This document shows, piece after piece, positions 52,796 to 62,428 of a DNA stretch of 64,000 bases. How positions within the stretch are numbered: position 1 is the stretch's first letter; each line of letters opens with the position of its first letter. Made by a program: the position numbers and the translations under genes. The DNA comes from Symplocastrum torsivum CPER-KK1 (GTDB taxonomy: Bacteria; Cyanobacteriota; Cyanobacteriia; Cyanobacteriales; Coleofasciculaceae), in the NCBI GenBank assembly GCA_019358875.1, contig JAHHIF010000010.1:62001-126000 (forward strand). The letters run 5' to 3'. The notes beneath the pieces are model-generated. The model was not told where the DNA came from. It ran no database searches and worked only from the letters and a program-made list of their open reading frames with translations.

Positions 52796-53432
52796 ATATA
52801 GAGGTAGCCAACTGCTGAGGAGTCATCCATAACTTGGTATTAGTCCATCCAATTCTTTGATTTATAGCAAAAAGCAGAAGGCAGAAGGCAGAGGGCAGAA
52901 GCTTCTCCTTTAGGAGCTGATATTTGAATGTATTAAAACACAAGCGAAAGCTAGGGTAAATTATTTGTAAGGCTTGGTGTATTACTGGCTTCAAAGTAGC
53001 TACAAAAACTTTCGTGAAGGATTAGTTCAGCAAAAGAGCGATCGCAGCATATATACACAGCTTGAGTATGCATCTTGAAGAGTATCAATCTCTTGATTCT
53101 GGCTGGTTCAAGAATTGGTTAAAAATAATAATTTCGCTAGACATTTTTGTAGCCAGATTATCTTGTAAACACAGATAATGCTGTTTTTAGCACAAGAGCC
53201 GCTGCTAATAGCTAAATCGGCAAAAGCTTGAGTAAGTCTTCAAATACAAAAACTATTTTTGAAAAAATGATGAAGTCTGAGTAATTAACGTTTTTCCCAG
53301 ACTAACACTCTCGATTATTAGATACCCTTGAGTTAAATCTTTAGCTGCTTGCTGCTGACGCTAGCTGAATAGAGGAATAAGATCGCAAATATAGTCTTTG
53401 AATTGTCCTTTGTCTTCACCCCCGAATGCACT
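52796..53432. other. Long spacer with heptamer tandem repeat
   Basis: A 637-bp stretch without a supported gene. At 52874-52901 there are four tandem heptamers (GCAGAAG, GCAGAAG, GCAGAGG, GCAGAAG), a class of short tandem repeat common in cyanobacteria. The rest (52900-53400) is AT-rich, has no frame with protein-like features, and probably contains the promoter of the pentapeptide gene. Confidence 0.55.
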
Positions 53433-54239
53433 ATGAACCGCCCAGAATATCGTATTCCTGAAGACAAAACTCAGGAGGTTTTTACCCTTGCTGCTCAGCT
53501 ATATGCTCAGCACAACCAGAGCTATTCCGTAAAAGAGCTAATGGATGCTGGATCAGAGGCAAAAATTCCGCCAGAGTTTATTCAACAAGCGATTGATCAA
53601 ATGCAGTTACAGCAGGTGCCAGCTCAGCAACCTGTACCAACACATCCGAATAAACGAACTAAAATCTTGCTAGCTGGTCTTGCAACAGCCTTAGTTGCCT
53701 TCGGAGGTATGTATTTCCTTGTCAAAACTGCACTGACGAATGCAGGAGAAAAAGCTCAAGTAGAAACGGTAGAGCCGCTTCCCACTGAAACCCAGGTGAG
53801 TGATACCAAATTGCAGGGACTTACCGTCAAGTGCGAAGGACTAAAACTTGAGGGAGAAAACTTGCGTGGTATGGATTTCAGGAATGCAGATTGTACGGGT
53901 GCAAATTTGGCTGGTGCAGATTTGAGCGGAGTCAATCTAGAAAGTGCCAACTTCAGCCGTGCTGATTTAAAGAACGCCAAGCTAAGCGGTGCGGAACTGA
54001 AAAATGCGAACTTAACTGAGGCAGATTTGACGGGTGCCGATTTGACGGGTGCGGAGTTGGAAACTGCAAACCTAAGCAAGACAAATTTGAAAGATGCTAA
54101 TTTGAGCAATGCGAAGCTCAATCAGACGAACTTGGCTGAGGCTGAGTTAGAGGGTGCGAAGATAGACATCATGCGTGCCAAGCAAGAAGGTGTCAATTTC
54201 AACAATGCAATTATGCCTGATGGCAGCACTCATCCTTAG
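53433..54239 (+). CDS. Pentapeptide-repeat membrane protein
   Basis: A 268-aa protein with three parts. An N-terminal helical domain is at residues 1-70 (EDKTQEVFTLAAQLYAQHNQ...FIQQAIDQMQLQ). One membrane helix is at about 82-102 (ILLAGLATALVAFGGMYFLV). A C-terminal pentapeptide-repeat beta-helix is at 140-250 with units like ANLAG ADLSG VNLES ANFSR ADLKN AKLSG. About 20 coils are present. I start at ATG 53433; an in-frame TTG at 53403 adds ten residues without support. Function unknown; the repeat is structural. Confidence 0.9.
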   Translation: MNRPEYRIPEDKTQEVFTLAAQLYAQHNQSYSVKELMDAGSEAKIPPEFIQQAIDQMQLQQVPAQQPVPTHPNKRTKILLAGLATALVAFGGMYFLVKTALTNAGEKAQVETVEPLPTETQVSDTKLQGLTVKCEGLKLEGENLRGMDFRNADCTGANLAGADLSGVNLESANFSRADLKNAKLSGAELKNANLTEADLTGADLTGAELETANLSKTNLKDANLSNAKLNQTNLAEAELEGAKIDIMRAKQEGVNFNNAIMPDGSTHP

Positions 54240-54379
54240 TAGAACTTACGCAGTTTCTTGATGAAAGGCTGATTCTGTCGTAGGGGCGCTCTAAGGTGCG
54301 CCCCTACCGTGTGTGGCAGTGCGTAATTCCTGCTTAGTTGTTTGTCGCCTTTTTTGGTATAGTAGTAAACTGAACTTAC

Positions 54380-54450
<71 letters not shown>

Positions 54451-54514
54451 TTTTTGTTATTCCCCTTTTTATCAGGTGGCGATCGCTTTTTGTGCTGATT
54501 GGCGATCGCCTAAT

Positions 54515-57500
54515 TCAGTTCAATCCCTGTGACTTTACCATTGCTGTAGTATCGCCTTGACAAACCCAGGCTCCCCAGAAATAGGGATGCTCAAGGGGTC
54601 TATTGTCTTGACAAAATTGATAATCTTGTGGTAAATGTCTTTGTAATTCTTCCAGCACGACAAGACCGAGGGAAGATTGCTGCAATTCTTTGACGGTGAT
54701 AGTGCGGATGTAATTCTGGGCATCTTGTAAGGCATCGGCACGACCTAAACCTTGGTGCAGGTTGGTAAAAAAGTGCTGCATCAGTAGGGCAGTTGCTCGG
54801 TCTGGGACTGACCACAAGCTCATCACCAGGGTTTTTGCTCCGGCGACGGCAAAGGCGCGACGCAATCCAAAGACGCCCTCGCCAATTTTGATGTCGCCTA
54901 TTGCGGTATTGCAGGCAGAGAGGACGGCGAGTTCAGTTGCCCAGAGGTCGAGTGCGGCTACGTCTTGGGCGAAGACTAAGCCTTTGCCTTCTTCGTTTGG
55001 GAGAGTTTTACCCTGTAGCCAAGCGTTAGCGCCAGCGAAGGCAAGGGCTGAACGTAACATCGGGTCTTCTGGATGTGGGATTTTGGAGTTCCCCCCTTGA
55101 TCAGGAGAGTTAGGGGAGTTTTGGATTGGGGTTTGCTGGGTGGATTTGTCAATGATTGCTACGACTTGCGGGGCGAAATTTCTCAACCAGTCAGCATCAT
55201 TCTGAATTCCGCGTTCTGCAAGTATCGCTGCTACCCTTTCCATCTCCTCCAACAATGTCTTATCCAGCAGCTTCCGGTTCTTCTGCAAGAGTTCCGCTTC
55301 CTGTGCATCGGGGCAAGTCAGCAGCGCCAGGGTTAATTTCCAATAGTCTTGCAGTTGTACTTCTCTAGAGAATAAGCCATGAGTCGCAATCAGCAGGATT
55401 TCAGGAGACTCACAACCAGTCAAACGAGACGCTAACGCTTCCTTATCCAAATAAGGCGATACCCCCAACAGCTTGGCAACCCCTTCACCCAAAAAGCGAG
55501 TTCCTTCAGCACGTTTAAAAGCCGAACCTGCCAAAGTTTGCAGTAATTCGGCGACTTGTGTCCCTAGTACGCCCAACTTTGACCTCTCCCCCAACCCCTC
55601 TCCTGCAAGGAGAGGGAAGTAAGACTTCTCCTTTCCGTCGATAACTAGAGAGGAGTTTTCCTCCCCCCTTCCCTGCGAGGGAAGGGGGATTGGGGGGGTT
55701 AGGTCTTCCAGGTCAAAATCTGGGTCAGCAATTACTAAAGGTTGAGAAGCAGAACGCTCAATCCGAACTTTAGAACGCAGAATATCTCGCCCGACACTGA
55801 GGTAACTGATTCGGTACTCGTCCATCAGCAGTTGTTCGCCCGTCTCATCAGTGGGGAGAATCTGAAATGGCAGTAGGTTCAAATTCCCATCGGGAGCAAT
55901 AAATAGGTGCTGGTGTTTTTGTAGGTAAGGGCAAAGTGGCTTAAATATCGCTTCACGCAGTTGGATAACCTCTGCGGGAGGCTGTCTCAAGTCTTCAAGT
56001 TCATCATCATCTCCTCCCATATCCAGCGAATGCACTACGAGATTACCGTCAGATGCATAGTGGCGAAAGTCCTGAATTAGTTGGTCGATGGGTTCTGCCT
56101 CTCCCAAGTCAATCATCTGCACCTGGTCTGGCTGCCCTGCGGGTAAGATAAAGGCTAGGTAATGGGCGGGTTGCCATTTTGATTCCCCACTAGCGGCGTG
56201 GAAATCAAAGACTTTAAAGCAGACAAACTCGATTAAGGTACTGCCTCTTGGTAGTTCTAATGCGACAGTGCGGCAGTCAATCGGTTGTTCTTGGAGTTGG
56301 ATTTCTGGTACTTGGGATGCTAGCTGCTGTTGCAATTTGTTGTGTTCGGCTTGCAGTTGCGGGATGCGATCAGGTTGGGGTTGAGTAAAGGTAAAGTGGA
56401 TAATCCGGGCGCTCAATTCTCGCAGTTTCTTTAACTCTTCCGTTAGGTGGGGGTAGCGTCCGCTGTAGATTGCTTGGTTCAGTGCAGCTAAGGCGGCGGC
56501 AGTTAAGGCTTTGCGTTGTAGCACTAAATTTAGTGCTGCTTGTTTGGCTTGAGGAGAGTCGTGGAGGTGTTGGTAAACCAGAGAGAGAAATGCCTCAAAA
56601 TTAGCTCTCAATAGTTGGAGATAGGCGAGGCGATCGCTTTCGGAACTGGCAGCAAAAGCTTGGTTAATCAGACGGTTCTCAATGGCTGCTGCCTCTTTCA
56701 TCCGTTCTAGCGCTTCAGAATAGCGATGGGTAGCAGCAAGTAATCCTGCCAAATTGTTGAGTCCTTTTGCCACGTTGGGATGGTCACCTGGCAATAGGCG
56801 TTTACTCATCGCTAAGGATTCCTCTAAAAGGGGTTCTGCCTCAGCCAAGCGTCCGTGAGATTTGTAGAGTCCTGCTAAGTTGTTGAGGCTAGTTGCTACA
56901 TCAGGATGGTCAGTTGGGAATAGGCGTTTCCTCATCGCCAAGGCTTCCTCATAAAGCGGTTGGGCGGTATCCAAACGTCCTTGAGATTTGTAGAGGAATG
57001 CTAAATTGTTGAGGCTTAGTGCAACTTGGGGATGGTCATGGGGAAATAGGCGTTTTGTCATTGCCAAAGCTTCCTCTAAAAGGGATTCCGCCTTAACTAA
57101 GCGTCCCTGAGATTGGTATAGTCCTGCTAAATTGCTGAGGCTACCTGCCACATCGGGATGGTCACCTGGGAACAGGCGTTTCCTCATCGCCAAAGCTTCC
57201 TCTATAAGCGGTTCGGCGGTATCCAAGTGTCCCTGGGATTTGTAGAGGAATGCTAAATTGTTGAGGCTTAGTGCGACATGAGGATGGTCAGGCAGAAATA
57301 GGCGTTTTGTCATCGCCAAGACTTCCTCTAAAAGGGGAGTAGCGGCACTTAAGCGTCCTTGGGATTTGTAGAGTCCAGCTAAATTGTTAAGGCTACCTGC
57401 AACATCAGGATGGTCACCTGGGAACAGGCGTTTCCTCATCGCTAAGGCTTCCTCTATAAGCGGTTCGGCAGCTTTTAAGCGTCCTTGGGATTCGTAAAGT

Positions 57501-57973
57501 CCAGCTAAATTGTTAAGGCTATCTGCAACATCAGGATGGTCACCTGGGAACAGGCGCTTTGTCATCGATAAGGCTTCCTCTATAAACGGTTCGGCGGCAT
57601 CCAAGCCTCCTTGAGATTCGTAGAGTACTGCTAAATTGTTGAGGCTTTTTGCCACATCAGGATGGTCACCTGGGAACAGGCGTTGTCTCATCGCCAAAGC
57701 TTCTTGATAAAGCGGTTCTGCCCCAGCTAAGCGTCCCTGGAGTTTGTAGAGTACTGCTAAATTGTTGAGGCTGGTTGCTATATTGGGGTGTTCCTCTCCC
57801 CAAACTTGTCGCGCTAATTCCAAGGCTTCCTCAGCCAAACTTATTGCTTGACCATACTGACCCTCATGATAAAGTTGAACCGCTCTCCTGCTTAGCTGCT
57901 TCAAGTTTTTTGCTTTTGTGAATTTCCTGACTGGGGCTGCTAAATCTCGCAACCACTTAAAAACCATTTCCAT
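54515..57973 (-). CDS. TPR-CHAT protease-like protein
   Basis: A 1152-aa protein. Residues 20-430 are about nine 42-residue Kinesin-light-chain-type TPRs (AEPLIEEALAMRKRL, then GDHPDVAGSLNNLAGLYKSQG). The repeats are very similar to each other, so they have probably expanded recently. A helical linker (430-560) leads to a C-terminal CHAT caspase-like domain (about 700-1150) with LLIATHGLFS (catalytic His) and LAVLSACNTAIGDIKIGEGVFGLRRAF (catalytic Cys). CHAT peptidases act in bacterial signalling and defence, such as the Csx29/craspase type; this one has no CRISPR neighbour. An intergenic-type repeat is inserted in frame at 55581-55706. The downstream-translated partner is the DUF4384-like gene, encoded upstream. 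Confidence 0.93.
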   Translation of the reverse strand: MEMVFKWLRDLAAPVRKFTKAKNLKQLSRRAVQLYHEGQYGQAISLAEEALELARQVWGEEHPNIATSLNNLAVLYKLQGRLAGAEPLYQEALAMRQRLFPGDHPDVAKSLNNLAVLYESQGGLDAAEPFIEEALSMTKRLFPGDHPDVADSLNNLAGLYESQGRLKAAEPLIEEALAMRKRLFPGDHPDVAGSLNNLAGLYKSQGRLSAATPLLEEVLAMTKRLFLPDHPHVALSLNNLAFLYKSQGHLDTAEPLIEEALAMRKRLFPGDHPDVAGSLSNLAGLYQSQGRLVKAESLLEEALAMTKRLFPHDHPQVALSLNNLAFLYKSQGRLDTAQPLYEEALAMRKRLFPTDHPDVATSLNNLAGLYKSHGRLAEAEPLLEESLAMSKRLLPGDHPNVAKGLNNLAGLLAATHRYSEALERMKEAAAIENRLINQAFAASSESDRLAYLQLLRANFEAFLSLVYQHLHDSPQAKQAALNLVLQRKALTAAALAALNQAIYSGRYPHLTEELKKLRELSARIIHFTFTQPQPDRIPQLQAEHNKLQQQLASQVPEIQLQEQPIDCRTVALELPRGSTLIEFVCFKVFDFHAASGESKWQPAHYLAFILPAGQPDQVQMIDLGEAEPIDQLIQDFRHYASDGNLVVHSLDMGGDDDELEDLRQPPAEVIQLREAIFKPLCPYLQKHQHLFIAPDGNLNLLPFQILPTDETGEQLLMDEYRISYLSVGRDILRSKVRIERSASQPLVIADPDFDLEDLTPPIPLPSQGRGEENSSLVIDGKEKSYFPLLAGEGLGERSKLGVLGTQVAELLQTLAGSAFKRAEGTRFLGEGVAKLLGVSPYLDKEALASRLTGCESPEILLIATHGLFSREVQLQDYWKLTLALLTCPDAQEAELLQKNRKLLDKTLLEEMERVAAILAERGIQNDADWLRNFAPQVVAIIDKSTQQTPIQNSPNSPDQGGNSKIPHPEDPMLRSALAFAGANAWLQGKTLPNEEGKGLVFAQDVAALDLWATELAVLSACNTAIGDIKIGEGVFGLRRAFAVAGAKTLVMSLWSVPDRATALLMQHFFTNLHQGLGRADALQDAQNYIRTITVKELQQSSLGLVVLEELQRHLPQDYQFCQDNRPLEHPYFWGAWVCQGDTTAMVKSQGLN
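55581..55706. repeat. Intergenic-type palindromic repeat inside the CHAT gene
   Basis: The coding DNA contains CCCCAACCCCTCTCCTGCAAGGAGAGGG and then CCCCTTCCCTGCGAGGGAAGGGGGATTGGGGGGGTTAGG. These are two copies of a GC-rich palindromic repeat common in spacers; a related one is at 61010-61040. The inserted DNA translates as low-complexity PLPSQGRGEENSS and LLAGEGLGER and keeps the frame open. It is likely a repeat insertion tolerated in a loop between TPR-linker and CHAT. Confidence 0.78.
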
Positions 57974-57997
57974 CGTCTTCTTTTTTTAGTGAGCCAA

Positions 57998-58867
57998 CTA
58001 CGCAGCAGTCACTCTGTACACCATGCGGAGAACTTGATAATCACGGGCTAGATTCAGATACTCCAATAAACCCGTCAAATGCCCTTCCCGCAATTGCAAC
58101 AACCGTTCCCCCGGTTTAGGCAACCAGTCCAACCTTGGCACGTCCTTCGTAATCACCGCCACGATTTCCTCCTGCCCCGCACTGCCAGTTAATTTAAAAT
58201 ACTTGTGGCGCGAACTTGCTTGCGGTAAACTCACCCATCCCCCAAGATGCTTCAGTTCCGGTGCAAACCCCGATGGACACAAGCACCACATTTTCCCGGA
58301 CGTGCCTTTCTCCAACAGCAGCAAATACCCAGCACTATCCAGATTGACTTCAAACCGAATCCTACTGTTTAAGCGAAAAGAGAAAGAGTCTTCCTCCGTC
58401 ATTTCCGCCTCTCCCATATCCAAACCTGACACGGGTTCCAGCAAAACTGGCTTCAGTTTGTCCGTAGGCGTTGCCGTTTCCCAGAGTTGCTGCCAAAGTT
58501 GGTCACAGGTTAAGGGGATTAAGTGACACTGTTTTAGCCATTCCGGATAGATGACTTCCCGCAACCACCGCTTCGCAATCTTCCACCTACCTTTAGTGAC
58601 TCCCTGGAAGTCGCACCCCTCAACCTCAAATTTGTCACAAATCACCTTTAAGCGATCGCGCAGTATAGTAGCAGGATTCGCACCATCGCTGGTTCCCTCT
58701 ATCAACTCTGCCTCAAGGTACGCCGCGATATCTTTATCTAAAGAATCGGTATTTTTTTCGCGAAAGCGTTCCAGAAATACCCACCAAGTCTTACCAGAGA
58801 AACCAAAGCGAGTTGCGATCGCTTTGAGAAACTCTTCCTCATGATCTTCATAATTTGGTAGAGTCAT
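57998..58867 (-). CDS. DUF4384-like protein, CHAT partner
   Basis: A 289-aa protein ending 24 bp before the CHAT gene start, so the two form an operon. The N-terminal helical part (residues 1-110) includes DHEEEFLKAIATRFGFSGKTWWVFLERFREKN. The C-terminal part (165-270) has IRFEVNLDSAGYLLLLEKGTSGKMWCLCPS and a beta-rich segment typical of DUF4384, which often accompanies caspase-like or kinase proteins. It has no signal peptide. I infer a regulatory or scaffolding role for the CHAT protein; the function itself is unproven. Confidence 0.75.
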   Translation of the reverse strand: MTLPNYEDHEEEFLKAIATRFGFSGKTWWVFLERFREKNTDSLDKDIAAYLEAELIEGTSDGANPATILRDRLKVICDKFEVEGCDFQGVTKGRWKIAKRWLREVIYPEWLKQCHLIPLTCDQLWQQLWETATPTDKLKPVLLEPVSGLDMGEAEMTEEDSFSFRLNSRIRFEVNLDSAGYLLLLEKGTSGKMWCLCPSGFAPELKHLGGWVSLPQASSRHKYFKLTGSAGQEEIVAVITKDVPRLDWLPKPGERLLQLREGHLTGLLEYLNLARDYQVLRMVYRVTAA

Positions 58868-59190
58868 AATTCCTACCTAGATTGAATGTTTTAAACCCAT
58901 TCTAGGCAGAGGAATTAGGTTATCCAATGGCTCATCTAGTAAGCTCTACCTAATTCTACTTTTATCTACTAACTTTATTTCCAATTAGTAAAAATGCGTA
59001 AATAGAATTGTGCTAAATGCTAATTTAAAATATTTTTATCTGCTTACGAAAGAATTAATAACTTCATTTGTAGCGTTAAAAAGCTCTTAAAACTAATAGA
59101 TATATCTCTACTTTATTCGACACCAAACTTCAGAAGCCAAGATTAGCTTAGATACAGAAACCACTGAACACCTAACTAATCACAAAAGCT
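58868..59190. other. AT-rich spacer
   Basis: A 323-bp stretch between the divergent DUF4384-like gene and the small membrane-protein gene. It is strongly AT-rich at 58980-59110 and must hold both promoters. No gene or RNA is visible. Confidence 0.5.
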
Positions 59191-59406
59191 ATGAGCAACA
59201 CAGAGAATCAAAACCTAAATCTCGCCGCTACTGCTTCAGAAAAGGTAATGCTAGTCCCTGTCAATTCAACCGAATCCTCTGCCAATATCTACCAGACGCT
59301 TTTGGTCAATGGTGGTGTCACCATCCTAGCCATTTTTGCCCTGACGTACTTTACCAGAAGCCAAATCGATGCAATTACTAAGCTGCTAAAAGCCTGGAAG
59401 AAATAG
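59191..59406 (+). CDS. Small single-pass membrane protein, unknown
   Basis: A 71-aa protein. Residues 1-32 are polar and Asn/Ser-rich, followed by one membrane helix (TLLVNGGVTILAIFALTYFT) around residues 37-56 and a basic tail (SQIDAITKLLKAWKK). It resembles small cyanobacterial membrane peptides but no family is recognised. No clear Shine-Dalgarno; the start is the only ATG near the open frame. Confidence 0.6.
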   Translation: MSNTENQNLNLAATASEKVMLVPVNSTESSANIYQTLLVNGGVTILAIFALTYFTRSQIDAITKLLKAWKK

Positions 59407-59625
59407 GCTAAATCTTTAGGGGGCAGGTTTTGATTGAGATTTATGGCGCAAATCTCCTGGAATGGATACAGACGATTTGAAGAATGCGATCTGCCTGGGC
59501 GGCAGTGCTTGCACTATCGCTGCTAGCGTACACACATACTGTTCTATTTCCAGCGATAGTAACCCAACAGGGTAAAGACCTACCTCATTAAGATAGAAAG
59601 GGAATAGCAAAAAAGTGTGTAACAA

Positions 59626-60912
59626 ATGACTTCAACTCTGCTCAAAACTCCCCCTCTCAACGCCCCGACGCTCAAGAAGCTGCCTAATGGTTTAACAATT
59701 GTGGCAGAGCAGATGCCTGTTGAAGCCGTCAACTTAAATGTTTGGATTAACGTTGGTTCCGCAGCGGAATCAGACGACATCAACGGCATGGCTCACTTCT
59801 TAGAGCATATGGTTTTTAAGGGAACACCACGACTGCAAAGTGGCGAATTTGAGCGGTTAATTGAAGAGCGGGGTGCGGTGACGAATGCCGCGACAAGTCA
59901 GGATTACACCCACTACTACATCACCACTGCACCCAAAGATTTTGCTGAACTTGCCCCTCTGCAACTGGATGTAGTGTTGAATCCCAGCATTCCTGATGAT
60001 GCCTTTGAGCGAGAGCGAATGGTCGTTTTGGAAGAAATTCGCCGTTCAGAAGACAACCCTCAACGCCGCACATTTCGACGCGCAATTGAGACAACGTTTG
60101 AACAGTTACCTTACCGACGACAGGTATTAGGCCCAGCATCAGTGATTGAACAGCTAAAAGCTCAGCAAATGCGGGACTTTCACGGCACTTGGTATCAACC
60201 CCGCTCAATGACTGCTGTTGCTGTGGGTAACTTACCCGTTGATGAATTGATTGAGATTGTCGCTGATGGGTTCACGCAAACATCAGTTAGCACTCAGGAA
60301 GTAGACAAAAACTTATTACCGCAAACCTTTACACCAGAACCTGCTTTTACAGAAGTTGTGCGTCGGGAGTATGTTGACGAAACCTTACAGCAAGCGCGGC
60401 TGGTGATGGTTTGGCGGGTTCCAGGAATGAATGAGTTAGAGCAGGTTTATGCGCTTGATGTCCTGTCGGTGATTTTAGGGCAAGGTAGGGTGTCACGGCT
60501 CGTTCGGGACTTGCGAGAAGAACGGCAACTGGTTACTCACATCGGTGTGAGCAATATGACACAACGGCATCAGGGAGTGTTTTATATTTCTGCACAGTTA
60601 CCAGAAGAGAATTTAGCTGTGGTGGAAGATGCGATCGCACAACACATCCGCAAGTTTCAGACAGAATTAGTGGCAGAATCAGAACTTGCCCGTATCCGAA
60701 CACAAGTCGCGAATCGCTTTATCTTTGGAAATGAAAAACCAAGCGATCGCACAACATTATATGGTTACTACCAGTCGCAGCTAGGTGACTTGGCACCAGC
60801 CTTAAACTACCCCAGCAAAATCCAATCTTTGAATGCTGTTGACCTTCAGGTAGCTGCACAGCAGTACCTTTCTCCCAACGCTTATGGTGTTGTTGCCATC
60901 AAGCCAGCTTAA
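59626..60912 (+). CDS. M16-family zinc peptidase
   Basis: A 428-aa processing-peptidase-like protease. The inverted zinc motif HFLEHMVFKG (HxxEH; about residues 63-67) and the distal Glu in the ERERMVVLEEIRRSEDNPQ region make an active M16 beta-type subunit. It lacks a signal peptide. The M16 C-terminal lobe ends RFIFGNEKPSDRTTLYGYYQSQLGD. Cyanobacteria usually have an inactive alpha-like partner beside it; none follows in the same transcript here. Substrate unknown. Confidence 0.93.
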   Translation: MTSTLLKTPPLNAPTLKKLPNGLTIVAEQMPVEAVNLNVWINVGSAAESDDINGMAHFLEHMVFKGTPRLQSGEFERLIEERGAVTNAATSQDYTHYYITTAPKDFAELAPLQLDVVLNPSIPDDAFERERMVVLEEIRRSEDNPQRRTFRRAIETTFEQLPYRRQVLGPASVIEQLKAQQMRDFHGTWYQPRSMTAVAVGNLPVDELIEIVADGFTQTSVSTQEVDKNLLPQTFTPEPAFTEVVRREYVDETLQQARLVMVWRVPGMNELEQVYALDVLSVILGQGRVSRLVRDLREERQLVTHIGVSNMTQRHQGVFYISAQLPEENLAVVEDAIAQHIRKFQTELVAESELARIRTQVANRFIFGNEKPSDRTTLYGYYQSQLGDLAPALNYPSKIQSLNAVDLQVAAQQYLSPNAYGVVAIKPA

Positions 60913-61254
60913 ATCGAATGGCACTGACTCATATATAGCGGTTGTCGGTTGGATGCGGTACACTTTGACCTCTCTCCTACTCTTGAGTGAGGCTTTGATT
61001 CTTACTCCCCTTCCCTTGCAGGGAAGGGGTTGGGGGTTAGGTTTTTCTGCTGTACACGCGCGTAACAGAGAAATGCTATAAACTCATCACAATCCACCCA
61101 TGATTGCGCGGGGGGTTTGGGGGAGACGCTTGTCCCCCACCGGAGATGAGAGTGAGGAGGGGGTTTGGGGGAAAGCCCCCAAGCTAGGGTTTTTCCCAAA
61201 CAATTAATTGGCGCTTAAGAAGAGCGACATTTAGCTAAAATCTAAAATTCCAAG
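60913..61254. repeat. Spacer with GC-rich palindromic repeats
   Basis: CTCCCCTTCCCTTGCAGGGAAGGGG (61005-61029) is a strong palindrome of the same family as the insert in the CHAT gene. Further on, GGGGGTTTGGGGGAGACGCTTGTCCCCC and GGGGGTTTGGGGGAAAGCCCCC (61107-61172) are two more hairpins. The 342-bp spacer shows no gene; the first repeat may terminate the peptidase transcript. Confidence 0.65.
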
Positions 61255-62124
61255 ATGTGGACACAAATTGCTAGCCATATCAGCGAAACCACAGGTGAAG
61301 CGTTTGAAATCAACAACCGCCGATCTGTTGGTGGAGGCTGTATCAATCAGGGTTATTGCGTTAGCGGCAACACTCGCACCTACTTCGTAAAGCTCAACCA
61401 AGCCTCTCAGGTGCAGATGTTTGAGGCAGAAGCGTTGGGTTTAAAGCAAATGCAGGAAACTCAAGCCATTCGGGTGCCAAAACCGATTTGCTGGGGAATA
61501 GCCACTGATTCTTCCTACATCGTATTGGAGTGGCTGGAACTAGGTGGCAGCAATAATTCCCAGACGTGGGAAGAAATGGGGCATCAGTTAGCTGCTATGC
61601 ATCGCTGGAACCCTCCCACCGCTAAAGGGTTCGGCTGGGAGCAAAACAATACGATTGGTTCAACGCCACAACTGAACAACTGGACATCGGATTGGATAGA
61701 ATTCTTTGCTGAGTACCGAATCGGCTATCAATTCCAACTCGCACAGCGTCGTGGTGGTCATTTTCCTCAGCAAGAGCAATTAATAGCAGCAATTCCCAAA
61801 CTGCTGAATCATCAGCCTCAGCCTTCCTTAGTACATGGTGATTTGTGGGGAGGAAATGCCGCCGTTACTACGTCTGGAGAACCTGTAATTTTAGATCCAG
61901 CGACTTATATAGGCGATCGCGAAGTTGATCTTGCAATGACAGAACTCTTCGGCGGCTTCCCTGCTGCTTTCTATCGCGGTTATAACGAAGCTTGGCTTTT
62001 GGATGATGGTTATAAACAGCGAAAAACTCTCTATAACCTCTACCACATCCTCAATCACTTCAATCTCTTTGGCGGCGGCTATGCATCACAAGCTAACCGG
62101 ATGATCGAACAAATTCTGCGCTAG
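61255..62124 (+). CDS. Fructosamine kinase family protein
   Basis: A 289-aa small-molecule kinase of the fructosamine-3-kinase/aminoglycoside phosphotransferase fold. It shows SVGGGCINQGYCVSGNTRTYFVKLNQ (ATP-binding Lys), FEAEALGLKQM, VPKPICWGIATDSSYIVLEWLELG, the catalytic loop LVHGDLWGGNAAV and the metal motif ILDPATYIGDREVDLAMTELFGGF. The family phosphorylates ribulosamine or erythrulosamine adducts for protein deglycation. The gene has a strong terminator directly downstream. Confidence 0.94.
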   Translation: MWTQIASHISETTGEAFEINNRRSVGGGCINQGYCVSGNTRTYFVKLNQASQVQMFEAEALGLKQMQETQAIRVPKPICWGIATDSSYIVLEWLELGGSNNSQTWEEMGHQLAAMHRWNPPTAKGFGWEQNNTIGSTPQLNNWTSDWIEFFAEYRIGYQFQLAQRRGGHFPQQEQLIAAIPKLLNHQPQPSLVHGDLWGGNAAVTTSGEPVILDPATYIGDREVDLAMTELFGGFPAAFYRGYNEAWLLDDGYKQRKTLYNLYHILNHFNLFGGGYASQANRMIEQILR

Positions 62125-62148
62125 ATGGGATGAGGAAGTACAAATAAT

Positions 62149-62177
62149 AAACCCAGACCATTTTGGTCTGGGTTTTA
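62149..62177 (+). terminator. Rho-independent terminator
   Basis: AAACCCAGACCA and TGGTCTGGGTTTT form a 10- to 11-bp stem with a three- to four-base loop of T, ending in a short T run. It lies 25 bp after the fructosamine kinase stop. Confidence 0.85.
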
Positions 62178-62428
62178 GTTAAGTTATAAGCTAGTCAACA
62201 GTTTCGAGATTACTGGCTAGCGGTTTACAGATAAGGCTTTAACTTGACGCTATCGGCTCAGGCTTAATCCTGCTTACTTACTAAGTTAACCAGGAGTTGT
62301 GAATAATTTGTGAATGACAACTATTTAAACTAGTGTCTGTACTTTAGACTAAGGCGCTCTACTCAGCGGCTTGCACTAATAAAATAGAATAGAGATCTGT
62401 TGCAATAAGACAAGCATCCAAGACGCTT

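Noticed and set aside
52874..52901. CRISPR-like repeat
   Set aside because: Seven-base tandem units without spacers; a simple tandem repeat. No CRISPR array or cas gene was seen in the window.
53756..54121. 121-aa antisense ORF in the pentapeptide gene
   Set aside because: The regular repeat of the sense gene leaves the antisense frame open; the composition is an echo of the repeat.
59407..59625. Minus-strand 69-aa ORFs before the M16 peptidase
   Set aside because: They have no start signal or recognisable motif, and one overlaps the start of the peptidase gene in antisense.
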